Source: Chloroflexota bacterium (GTDB lineage Bacteria > Chloroflexota > Limnocylindria > QHBO01). Taken from it: a DNA stretch of 9,488 nucleotides. The stretch covers positions 1 through 9,488 of the forward strand of contig JACDBZ010000104.1 in assembly GCA_013694645.1 (NCBI GenBank), written 5' to 3'. Positions within the stretch are counted from its first letter, which is position 1. Each line of letters begins with the position of its first letter. Of the stretch, positions 1 to 6,451 are shown piece after piece. Both the position numbers and the translations under genes were made by a program. Below the pieces are notes generated by a model. The model was not told where the DNA came from and searched no databases. It was given only the letters and a program-made list of their open reading frames with translations.

Positions 1-1
1 C

Positions 2-325
2 GACGGCATCGTCGCCGAGCCGGGTGAAGGCGCGCACACCGACCACGGGGCGACCGGGCAGGCACTCAAGGCCGCCATCATCTCCGCGCTGCGCAGACTC
101 TCCGGACGCGAGACCACCGAGCTGCTCGCGAGCCGCTATGCTCGGCTGCGCGGCATGGGGGCGTACCTGGAGACCGGAGCGATCAGCCCCGGACGGCCGA
201 AGGTGCCATCGCTGCGCCGCCGGATCGGCCGGATTCTTCACCTGCCGAACGTCCCGCGACGCCCGCGCTGGAGCGAGATCTGGCCGAGTGACGATGCCGA
301 TGATGAAAGCGAGAGGGGCGCATGA
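2..325 (+). CDS. accA: Acetyl-CoA carboxylase carboxyltransferase alpha subunit, C-terminal part (5' truncated by window edge)
   Basis: Only the last 107 codons are present, in frame from base 2. AccA pairs with AccD to move the carboxyl group from biotin on BCCP to acetyl-CoA, giving malonyl-CoA in the cytoplasm. The visible part starts with DGIVAEPGEGAHTD, matching the family's C-terminal 'IPEPLGGAHR' block, followed by a helix with LKAAIISALRRL and then ELLASRYARLRGMGAYLE, matching the end of E. coli AccA (RRYQRLMSYG). About 50 further residues follow that E. coli AccA lacks; they are rich in arginine and proline and end in an acidic stretch (DDADDESE). Whether this is a separate AccA or the end of an AccD-AccA fusion cannot be told from here. 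Its stop overlaps the start of the next gene (ATGA), so the two are probably translationally coupled. Confidence 0.85.
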   Translation, partial: DGIVAEPGEGAHTDHGATGQALKAAIISALRRLSGRETTELLASRYARLRGMGAYLETGAISPGRPKVPSLRRRIGRILHLPNVPRRPRWSEIWPSDDADDESERGA

Positions 326-783
326 CGGACGCGGAGCGCGCGCTTGACACCGTCGCACGCGCGGCAAACGAGCTGATCCCGCGGTTGACCGAACGCCTGG
401 AGAGGCACGGGCTCGGTGAGATCGAGGTGTCGTCCGGTGATCTGCGGCTGCGGGTGGCTCGCGCCGTTTCGTCTGCTCCGAAAGCGGGCTCGACGGACCG
501 GTCCACGGCGGCCGTGACGGTCCAGGCGACTCCGGCTTCGGGAACGGCAGCCTCGGTCGGGGTCGCCTCACCCGCGGTCGGCTTCTTCGTCTACGCCGAT
601 GGACTCGGGCCCGGCCTGGCCGTCGAGAAGGGCGATTCCCTCGGCCAGGTCGAGATGCTCGGCATCCGGCACGACGTCCGGGCTCCCCGTCGCGGTACGG
701 TCAGACACCTCGTCGCCGAGACCGGCGAAGCGGTGGAGTACGGTCAGGTGGTGCTGGAGCTGGAAGCCGAGATGGCCCGTTGA
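322..783 (+). CDS. BCCP-like protein lacking the biotinyl lysine (degenerate AccB paralogue)
   Basis: The product has 153 residues and the layout of a biotin carboxyl carrier protein. An N-terminal region ends in GLGEIEVSSGDLRLRVAR (about 30-47), comparable to SELEISEGEESVRISR of E. coli BCCP. A variable Ala/Thr/Ser linker (about 50-80) and a C-terminal biotinyl/lipoyl-type beta domain (about 82-148) follow. The usual EAMKM biotinylation motif reads EMLGI at 111-115. Counting back from the shared GTV (125-127), without gaps, puts Gly114 (codon ggc, 661-663) exactly where AccB of the same operon has Lys119, so biotin cannot be attached there. The first half of the domain, around the BCCP 'thumb', is about six residues shorter than in E. 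coli BCCP. The frame is open throughout, the ATG overlaps the accA stop by 4 nt, and GAGAGG lies just upstream, so this is not an obvious pseudogene. It may be a structural or regulatory partner of the carboxylase like plant BADC; this role is inferred. Confidence 0.85.
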   Translation: MTDAERALDTVARAANELIPRLTERLERHGLGEIEVSSGDLRLRVARAVSSAPKAGSTDRSTAAVTVQATPASGTAASVGVASPAVGFFVYADGLGPGLAVEKGDSLGQVEMLGIRHDVRAPRRGTVRHLVAETGEAVEYGQVVLELEAEMAR

Positions 784-1733
784 GCCTCGCATTGCTCTTC
801 AGTCCCCAGGGCTCACAGGTGATCGGCATGGGCCGTGAGCTGGCGGAGCGGTCCGTCGCCGCGCATGCCACGTTCGAGGAGGCGGACCGCGTCCTCGGCT
901 GGTCGGTCAGCGAGACGTGCTGGAACGGCCCATCCGATCGGCTCGACGACACCCGCCAGACCCAGGCATGCCTGCTCGCGACGTCGGTGGCCGCCCATCG
1001 GGCGCTGGGTGAACGGGTCGAGCTCGAGCCTCGCCTCGTCGCCGGCCATTCCGTTGGGGAGTATGCCGCTCTGGTGGCGGCGGGCATCCTCGATTTCGGT
1101 GCGTCGCTGCGCCTCGTGTCGCGACGCGCGGAGCTGATGGCAGCGGTTGGCGCGGACGGCGGCATGGCGGCGGTGATCGGACTCGACCGCGAGACGGTCG
1201 AGTCGGTGGTCGCGAGCGTCGGGCGGCCGACCGAGCTGGTCGTCGCCAACGACAACGCCCCGGGCCAGGTCGTGATCTCGGGACGACGAGAGGTGCTCAA
1301 GGCCGCCACGGAACCGATGCGTGCCGCCGGCGCCAAGCGAGTGCTGCGCCTCCCGGTGTCGGGGGCGTTCCATTCGCCGCTCATGACCGACGTTGCCGAG
1401 GGCCTGGCGGCGGCGTTCGAGGGCGAGGACTGGCATGACGCATTGATTCCGATCATCAGCAACGTGAGCGCCGAGCCGGTCAGCGACGCCGGAATGATTC
1501 GCGCGCTCCTGGCGGAGCAGGTTCGATCGCCTGTGGAATGGGTCCGCTGCATCGAACGCATGAGCGCCGAGGGGGTTGACCTCGCCATCGAGTGCGGCCC
1601 CGGGTCCGCGCTCACCGGGATGGTGAGGCGCATCACGCCGGGACTGCGCACCGCCAACGTCAGCGATGCGGCCAGCCTGGAGGCAACGGCTGCCCTTCTG
1701 CGCTCCGACCTGCCTCAGCCGGCACTCGCCTGA
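780..1733 (+). CDS. fabD: Malonyl-CoA:ACP transacylase
   Basis: FabD moves malonyl from CoA to acyl carrier protein, supplying the extender unit for fatty acid elongation. The 317-residue product is close to the family length (about 310). The nucleophile motif GHSVGE places the catalytic serine at 91. Arg116 in SRRAELM matches the malonyl-carboxylate-binding arginine, the catalytic histidine is His198 in SGAFHSPLM, and NDNAPGQVVISG (Gln163) and ECGPGSALTGM are also family blocks. The first loop reads FSPQGSQ rather than the common FPGQGSQ; Gln10 is kept. The start is a TTG that overlaps the preceding stop (TTGA). It is chosen because FabD proteins begin only a few residues before this loop. 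No strong Shine-Dalgarno sequence is visible, so translation probably depends on coupling to the upstream gene. Confidence 0.95.
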   Translation: MSLALLFSPQGSQVIGMGRELAERSVAAHATFEEADRVLGWSVSETCWNGPSDRLDDTRQTQACLLATSVAAHRALGERVELEPRLVAGHSVGEYAALVAAGILDFGASLRLVSRRAELMAAVGADGGMAAVIGLDRETVESVVASVGRPTELVVANDNAPGQVVISGRREVLKAATEPMRAAGAKRVLRLPVSGAFHSPLMTDVAEGLAAAFEGEDWHDALIPIISNVSAEPVSDAGMIRALLAEQVRSPVEWVRCIERMSAEGVDLAIECGPGSALTGMVRRITPGLRTANVSDAASLEATAALLRSDLPQPALA

Positions 1734-1735
1734 CC

Positions 1736-3094
1736 ATGGTCACCAAGATCCTGGTCGCCAATCGCGGCGAGATCGCAGTCCGCATCCTGCGTGCGTGCCG
1801 TGACCTCGGACTGCCGGCGGTGGTGGCATACAGCGAAGCGGACCGTGACACCCTTGCCGTGCGCCTTGCCGACGAGGCCATCTGCATCGGCCCGGCGGAG
1901 GCTCGAAAGAGCTATCTCAATCAACCGGCCGTCATCAGCGCCGCCATGATCACCGGCTGCGACGCGATTCATCCCGGCTACGGATTTCTGTCCGAGGATG
2001 CGACCTTTGCCGAAGCGTGCGTCGCCCATGACGTGACCTTCATCGGGCCCCGACCCGAGGTGCTCGAGCGCTTTGCCAGCAAGTACGCGGTGCGACGCAT
2101 GCTGGCCGCCAACGGCCTTCCCACCGTCCCAGGAAGCCGCGGGATCGTGACCGACCTGGCCGACGCGCTGGAGCAGGCTGGCGAAGCGGGGTATCCGGTC
2201 CTGCTCAAGCCATCGGCGGGCGGCGGTGGACGCGGCATGCGTCTCGTGCGATCGCCACGGGAGATGGAGCAGTCGCTGCCTCTCGCTCGGTCCGAGGCAC
2301 AGGCTGCCTTCGGTGACGACTCGGTCTATTTCGAGCGGTGGATCGAGGAGTCGCGGCACGTCGAGGTCCAGGTGCTTCTCGACCGACACGGCAACGGGGT
2401 GCATCTCGGTGAGCGCGATTGCTCCATCCAGCGCCGGCACCAGAAGATCATCGAGGAGGGACCCTCGCCGGCGATGGATGACGCGGCTCGCGAGAAGCTC
2501 CGCGACCTGGCCATCAGGAGCGTGATCGCCGCGGGCTACGAGAGCGCCGGCACGCTCGAGTTCCTGCTCGACGCGCAGGGCAACTTCTTCTTCATCGAGA
2601 TCAATTGCCGGATCCAGGTCGAGCATCCCGTCACCGAGATGCTGACCGGCATCGATCTCATCGGCGAGCAGATCCGCATCGCTGCGGGCGAACGACTCAG
2701 CCTGCGACAGGAGGACATCGCCTTTCGAGGCCATGCGATCGAGTTCCGCATCAACGCCGAGGATCCGAGCGACAACTTTTCCCCGCAGACCGGCCAGGTG
2801 GAGACGCTCAACCTGCCGGGCGGTCCCGGCGTGCGGGTCGACACGCATCTCTATGCGGGATACGAAATCCCGCCCTACTACGACAGCCTGCTGGCGAAGC
2901 TCATCGTGTGGGGTGAGACGCGCGACATCGCGCTGGCCAGGTCTCGTCGGGCACTCGCCGAATTCGAGGTCGGTGGCGTGAAGACGAACATCCCCTTCCA
3001 CCGTGGGATCATCGACAATGACGCCTTCCTGGATGCGCGCGTGAGCACCAACCTGCTCGATCGGGTCGGTGCGGGCGCATTCGTGGGCTCTTGA
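1736..3094 (+). CDS. accC: Acetyl-CoA carboxylase, biotin carboxylase subunit
   Basis: AccC carboxylates the biotin on BCCP using ATP and bicarbonate. The 452-residue product matches the length of E. coli AccC (449). It starts KILVANRGEIAVRILRACR, the typical beginning of the biotin carboxylase N-domain. The ATP-grasp region carries Lys158 in the glycine loop (SAGGGGRGM, 160-168), Lys237 in RRHQKIIEE, Glu275, and the catalytic block FIEINCRIQVEHPVTE with Glu288, Asn290, Arg292 and Glu296. Arg338 (EFRINAEDP) is the conserved bicarbonate/biotin-binding arginine. Residue 291 is cysteine where E. coli has threonine. ATG 1736 is preferred over longer in-frame openings inside fabD because the family begins here; it lies 2 nt after the fabD stop with no clear Shine-Dalgarno. 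Unusually, accC is not next to the functional accB, which lies 1.8 kb downstream. The length and lack of a carrier domain argue against pyruvate or propionyl-CoA carboxylase, although the related subunits are hard to separate fully by sequence. Confidence 0.95.
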   Translation: MVTKILVANRGEIAVRILRACRDLGLPAVVAYSEADRDTLAVRLADEAICIGPAEARKSYLNQPAVISAAMITGCDAIHPGYGFLSEDATFAEACVAHDVTFIGPRPEVLERFASKYAVRRMLAANGLPTVPGSRGIVTDLADALEQAGEAGYPVLLKPSAGGGGRGMRLVRSPREMEQSLPLARSEAQAAFGDDSVYFERWIEESRHVEVQVLLDRHGNGVHLGERDCSIQRRHQKIIEEGPSPAMDDAAREKLRDLAIRSVIAAGYESAGTLEFLLDAQGNFFFIEINCRIQVEHPVTEMLTGIDLIGEQIRIAAGERLSLRQEDIAFRGHAIEFRINAEDPSDNFSPQTGQVETLNLPGGPGVRVDTHLYAGYEIPPYYDSLLAKLIVWGETRDIALARSRRALAEFEVGGVKTNIPFHRGIIDNDAFLDARVSTNLLDRVGAGAFVGS

Positions 3095-3113
3095 GGAGAC
3101 TGGCACCAGGCCG

Positions 3114-3611
3114 ATGACGACCCAATCCGCAGCCCCCCGCTTGCCGATCCTGCCCATGGAGGCGGCCGACATCGTGCGGATCATCCCGCACCGTCACCCG
3201 TTCATGCTCGTCGACCGCATCATCGAGCTTGAGCCGGGGCTGCGCGCCGTGGGGATCAAGGCCGTGACCGCCAATGAGCCCCAGTTCGCGGGCCATTTTC
3301 CCGATCGTCCGATCATGCCGGGGGTCCTCATGATCGAGGCGCTGGCACAGACCGCCGGCGTGGCGATCATGACGCTCGAGGCATACCGGGGCAAGCTCGG
3401 CCTCTTTGCCGGCATCGACGACTGCCGCTTTCGACGCATGGTGATCCCCGGCGACACGCTGGTGCTCAAGGTGGAGGTCGAGAAGCTGCGCGGCATCTTC
3501 GCTCGTGTGCGCGGCGTTGCCAGCGTCGACGGCGAGGTGGCCGTCGAGGCGACCCTCACCATCGTGATCCCGCGCGACCTGACGATGCATGGAGCGCCGT
3601 CCGATGCGTGA
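3114..3611 (+). CDS. fabZ: 3-hydroxyacyl-ACP dehydratase
   Basis: FabZ removes water from 3-hydroxyacyl-ACP to give trans-2-enoyl-ACP. The 165-residue product is slightly longer than E. coli FabZ (151), mainly at the N-terminus. The hot-dog fold motifs are clear: IIPHRHPFMLVDRI (23-36), then GHFPDRPIMPGVLMIEALAQ with catalytic His61 and Glu75. The GVLMIEALAQ helix is characteristic of FabZ rather than FabA. The ATG at 3114 is preferred over a GTG at 3069 inside accC. A GAGGAG at 3093-3098 precedes it at a rather long 15-nt spacing. An internal ATG at 3156 would also leave the whole domain intact, so the exact start is not certain. The gap after accC is 19 nt, and the 3' end overlaps fabF by 8 nt. 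Confidence 0.94.
   Translation: MTTQSAAPRLPILPMEAADIVRIIPHRHPFMLVDRIIELEPGLRAVGIKAVTANEPQFAGHFPDRPIMPGVLMIEALAQTAGVAIMTLEAYRGKLGLFAGIDDCRFRRMVIPGDTLVLKVEVEKLRGIFARVRGVASVDGEVAVEATLTIVIPRDLTMHGAPSDA
3591..3594 (+). promoter_or_regulatory. Ribosome binding site deciding the fabF start
   Basis: GGAG lies 9 nt before ATG 3604. It overlaps another in-frame ATG at 3589, which has no comparable upstream site. This supports 3604 as the main fabF start, inside the end of fabZ. Confidence 0.5.
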
Positions 3612-4866
3612 TGGGGAGCGCCGGGTCGTCGTGACCGGCATGGGTGCGCTGACCCCGGTCGGCAACGACGTGCCGGCGTTCTGGGACGGCCTGATCAACG
3701 GACGCAGCGGGATCAGCCGGATCACGAGCTTCGATCCCGCGAAGGTTGCGTGCAAGGTTGCCGGCGAGATCAAGGACTTCGACGCGGATACCGTCATGCC
3801 GAAGAAGGAAGTGCGTCGCCACGACCGATACGTCCATTACGCATGGGCTGCGTCCGCGGAGGCGATGCGCGACGCCGGCCTGCCGACGCCGATCGACGAC
3901 GATGCGCTCGCCTGGCGAACCGGCTGCATCATCGGCTCGGGGATCGGCGGCATCAACACCATGATCCGCGACGTGACCGAGGCCGCGCTGCACGGTGTCG
4001 AGCGAATCGGGCCATTCCTGGTGACCGCCCTCATCCCCGACATGGCGGCTGGCTATGTCGCCATCTACGCGAATGCGCGCGGGCCGAACTACGCCACCGT
4101 CAGCGCCTGCTCGAGCGCGAACCATGCCATCGGCGACTCGTTGAACATCATCCGCCGCGGCGAGGCGGACCTCATGATCGCGGGCGGTGCCGAGGCGGGG
4201 ATCGGCGAGATTCCGGTTGCCGCGTTCAGCGCCATGCGTGCGCTGTCCACGAAACGCAATGACGATCCGGAGCTGGCGTCGCGGCCATTCGACGCTCAGC
4301 GCGACGGGTTCGTGATGGGCGATGGCGCCGGCATCCTCGTGCTCGAGGCGCTCGACCATGCGCTGGCGCGGGGCGCCACGATCCACGCCGAGGTGGTCGG
4401 CTATGGCGCCACCGATGACGCCTCGCATATCACCCTCCCGGCTCCCGGCGGACGAGGTGCGGTCGAGAGCATGCGCGTCGCCATCGCGGACGCGGGACTG
4501 ACGACCGACGACATCGACTACATCAACGCGCACGGCACGAGCACGCCCCCGAATGACCGATCCGAGACGGCGGCCATCAAGACGCTCTTCGGCGAAGGGG
4601 CGTACCACGTTCCGATCTCGAGCACGAAGTCGATGACCGGACACCTGATGGGCGCAGGTGGTGGGATCGAGGCGATTGCCACCATCCAGGCCATCAAGAC
4701 CGGCATCCTGCCGCCCACCATCAACCTGGAGCACCCCGACCCCGAGTGCGATCTCGATTACGTGCCGAACGAGGCGCGCAAGATCGAGGTGACCGTCGGG
4801 ATCAGCAACAGCTTCGGGTTCGGTGGGCACAACGCAACGCTCGTCTTCCGTCGGTACGAAGCCTGA
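3604..4866 (+). CDS. fabF: 3-oxoacyl-ACP synthase II (elongating beta-ketoacyl-ACP synthase)
   Basis: FabF condenses acyl-ACP with malonyl-ACP to extend the chain by two carbons. The 420-residue product matches the family (E. coli 413). It starts RRVVVTGMGALTPVG as these thiolase-fold enzymes do. The Cys-His-His set is present: Cys169 in SACSSANHAIG, His310 in NAHGTSTPPND and His347 in TKSMTGHLMGAGG, with Lys342 in the same loop. The C-terminal SNSFGFGGHNATLVF block is complete. FabF (Cys-His-His) is distinguished from FabH (Cys-His-Asn), and the single-enzyme operon context fits FabF rather than a polyketide synthase. An in-frame ATG at 3589 would add five residues; 3604 has the better ribosome binding site. 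It overlaps fabZ by 8 nt and accB by 1 nt (TGATG). Confidence 0.95.
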   Translation: MRDGERRVVVTGMGALTPVGNDVPAFWDGLINGRSGISRITSFDPAKVACKVAGEIKDFDADTVMPKKEVRRHDRYVHYAWAASAEAMRDAGLPTPIDDDALAWRTGCIIGSGIGGINTMIRDVTEAALHGVERIGPFLVTALIPDMAAGYVAIYANARGPNYATVSACSSANHAIGDSLNIIRRGEADLMIAGGAEAGIGEIPVAAFSAMRALSTKRNDDPELASRPFDAQRDGFVMGDGAGILVLEALDHALARGATIHAEVVGYGATDDASHITLPAPGGRGAVESMRVAIADAGLTTDDIDYINAHGTSTPPNDRSETAAIKTLFGEGAYHVPISSTKSMTGHLMGAGGGIEAIATIQAIKTGILPPTINLEHPDPECDLDYVPNEARKIEVTVGISNSFGFGGHNATLVFRRYEA

Positions 4867-5333
4867 TGGCCGATCGCGACTCGATTCTCGACGCCGTCGA
4901 CCTGCTCGCGCCCGCATTCGAAGGGGCCGGACTCGACGAGCTGGAGGTCGAGGTGGGGGACCTGCGCGTGCGACTCTCCCGCGTGCGCCCGCCGACCAGC
5001 GACCCGCTCATCACGCCCACCGCAGCCGTCGCTGCGCCGCCGCCCGCATCGGCCAATGACGGGCTCACTCCGTTCGGCGAGCCGGCGCCGGGGATGCGCT
5101 TCGTGAGCGCGCCGCTGACCGGCGTCTGGTACGCCGCGCCGTCGCCGGGAGCCCGCGCCTACGTGGCCGAGGGCGACGAGATCAACGGCGGCCAGGTCGT
5201 CGGGCTCATCGAGGCCATGAAGCTCTTCAACGAGATCAAATCCGACGCGGCCGGCACGGTCACCCGCATCCTGGCCGAGAGCGGCACGCTGGTGAAACGA
5301 AAGCAACCGATTCTCGAGATCGATCCCCGATGA
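4866..5333 (+). CDS. accB: Acetyl-CoA carboxylase biotin carboxyl carrier protein (functional)
   Basis: This BCCP carries the biotin that shuttles carboxyl between AccC and the AccA/AccD transferase. The 155-residue product (E. coli 156) has an N-terminal region with LDELEVEVGDLRVRLSR (23-39), a Pro/Ala-rich linker (about 41-66) and a biotinyl domain from about 79. The domain opens with SAPLTGVWYAAPSPGARAYV, including a recognisable APSPGARA thumb like the TPSPDAKA of E. coli BCCP. The biotinylation motif EAMKL places the modified lysine at Lys119 (codon 5220-5222). It is followed by GTVTRILAESG and ends in ILEID. The start overlaps the fabF stop by 1 nt and has only a weak GAAG upstream, so re-initiation is likely. 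It is a paralogue of the lysine-less gene at 322-783, whose N-terminal block and domain frame are similar. A biotin ligase to modify it is not in the window. Confidence 0.95.
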   Translation: MADRDSILDAVDLLAPAFEGAGLDELEVEVGDLRVRLSRVRPPTSDPLITPTAAVAAPPPASANDGLTPFGEPAPGMRFVSAPLTGVWYAAPSPGARAYVAEGDEINGGQVVGLIEAMKLFNEIKSDAAGTVTRILAESGTLVKRKQPILEIDPR

Positions 5334-5355
5334 CCGCACGACCACACGTGTGCGG
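5334..5355 (+). repeat. Inverted repeat between accB and fabH, touching the fabH ribosome binding site
   Basis: CCGCAC (5334-5339) and GTGCGG (5350-5355) are perfect inverted arms separated by 10 nt. The 10-bp perfect palindrome CACACGTGTG (5343-5352) overlaps the second arm. The right arm shares two bases with the GGAGGAG ribosome binding site of fabH. There is no T-run, so a Rho-independent terminator is unlikely. It could be an operator or an RNA hairpin that affects fabH translation, or it could be chance in GC-rich DNA. Confidence 0.4.
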
Positions 5356-5360
5356 AGGAG
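5354..5360 (+). promoter_or_regulatory. Strong ribosome binding site deciding the fabH start
   Basis: GGAGGAG sits 7 nt before ATG 5368. It is among the best Shine-Dalgarno matches in the window. It excludes the in-frame GTG at 5350, which lies upstream of the site itself. Confidence 0.8.
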
Positions 5361-5367
5361 TTCCACG

Positions 5368-6444
5368 ATGACGACCAATGCGCTGATCACGGGGTGGGGA
5401 ATGTATGCGCCGTCGCGGGTGATGACCAACGACGAGCTCTCGACCATGGTCGAGACCTCGGACGAGTGGATCGTCAGCCGAACGGGCATTCGCGAGCGAC
5501 GCATCGCAGCTGACGACGAAACGACCGCCACGCTCAGCGTGCACGCTGCCCGCGACGCACTGGCGGTCGCCGGCCTGGAGCCTTCCGAGCTCGATCTTGT
5601 CATCGTCGGCACCTGCTCCCCTGACTACTACATGCCTGCGACCGCCGTGCTCGTGGCGCATCAGCTCGGCGCGACGCGGGCGGCCGGCTTCGACGTCATG
5701 GCAGCCTGCTCGGGCTTCATCTTCTCGCTGGCCACCGCCACCGCCTACGTGCGCAGTGGGATGTACCGCAACGTGCTCGTCGTTGGCGTGGAGCTCCTCA
5801 GCCGCTTTCTGGACTACACCGACCGCAACACCTGCGTGCTGTTCGGCGACGGCGCCGGGGCGGTGATCGTCTCGGCCTCGGCTGAGCCCGGCGGTCTCAT
5901 CGGTCTCGACATGTACAGCGATGGCAGCGGTGCCCAGGGGATCATCTTTCCCGCCGGCGGATCCGCCTGCCCGACCACGCCGCAGACCGTGGCCGATGGC
6001 GGGCACTTCGTGCACATGGCGGGCAAGGAGGTCTACCGCTACGCGACCCGTCAGCTCGCGGAATCGGCGCAGGCGGCCCTGCGCGATGCCGGCCTGAATG
6101 TTGACGACGTGGATCAGTTCCTTTTCCACCAGGCGAACCTGCGTATCATCGAGAGCGTCCAGAACGCGGTGGGCATCCCGGCCGAGAAGACCTACCTGAA
6201 CATCGAGCGCTACGGCAACACGAGCGCCGCATCGGTGCCGATGGCGCTGGTGGAGGCGGTGGCCGAGGAGCGCATCAAGCCGGGAGACAGGCTCCTGATG
6301 GCGGCGTTCGGCGCCGGCTATACCGCCGGTGCCGCGGTGGTCCACTGGACAGCCGACCCGGCTCGCCGCAGCTTGGCGCCGGGAACACAGACCCGGCTCG
6401 GTCCGCGCCTTCCCGATGCGGTCAACGCGGCCACCGCCCGATAG
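5368..6444 (+). CDS. fabH: 3-oxoacyl-ACP synthase III (initiating beta-ketoacyl-ACP synthase)
   Basis: FabH starts fatty acid chains by condensing an acyl-CoA, commonly acetyl-CoA or a branched starter, with malonyl-ACP. The Cys-His-Asn triad of the family is visible: Cys114 in MAACSGF, His254 in FLFHQANLRI and Asn284 in RYGNTSAAS. Family blocks SDEWIVSRTGIRERR (31-45), NTCVLFGDGAGAVIV (154-168) and AFGAGYTAGAAVVHW (313-327) are all present. The product is 358 residues against about 317 in E. coli. The extra length is mostly a C-terminal tail of about 31 residues (328-358) past the normal end. That tail is basic and Pro/Ala-rich without a recognised motif. The start is fixed by the strong ribosome binding site 7 nt upstream. 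This is the only gene of the fatty acid cluster preceded by a gap of more than 20 nt. Starter preference cannot be read from the sequence. Confidence 0.95.
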   Translation: MTTNALITGWGMYAPSRVMTNDELSTMVETSDEWIVSRTGIRERRIAADDETTATLSVHAARDALAVAGLEPSELDLVIVGTCSPDYYMPATAVLVAHQLGATRAAGFDVMAACSGFIFSLATATAYVRSGMYRNVLVVGVELLSRFLDYTDRNTCVLFGDGAGAVIVSASAEPGGLIGLDMYSDGSGAQGIIFPAGGSACPTTPQTVADGGHFVHMAGKEVYRYATRQLAESAQAALRDAGLNVDDVDQFLFHQANLRIIESVQNAVGIPAEKTYLNIERYGNTSAASVPMALVEAVAEERIKPGDRLLMAAFGAGYTAGAAVVHWTADPARRSLAPGTQTRLGPRLPDAVNAATAR

Positions 6445-6447
6445 GAG
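6443..6447 (+). promoter_or_regulatory. Ribosome binding site deciding the fabG start
   Basis: AGGAG overlaps the fabH stop codon and stands 4 nt before ATG 6452. The 12-base string AGGAGACCGATG recurs exactly at sodN (7291-7302). It rules out the longer reading frame that opens inside fabH. Confidence 0.7.
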
Positions 6448-6451
6448 ACCG

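Noticed and set aside
322..783. The accB-like gene as a pseudogene or frameshift artefact.
   Set aside because: The frame is open with conserved blocks on both sides of the missing lysine, the alignment to AccB is gap-free across the site, and no other frame restores EAMK there.
1715..3184. 489-codon open frame on the minus strand over accC.
   Set aside because: It mirrors the accC codons; the translated product has a biased composition and matches no family I know.
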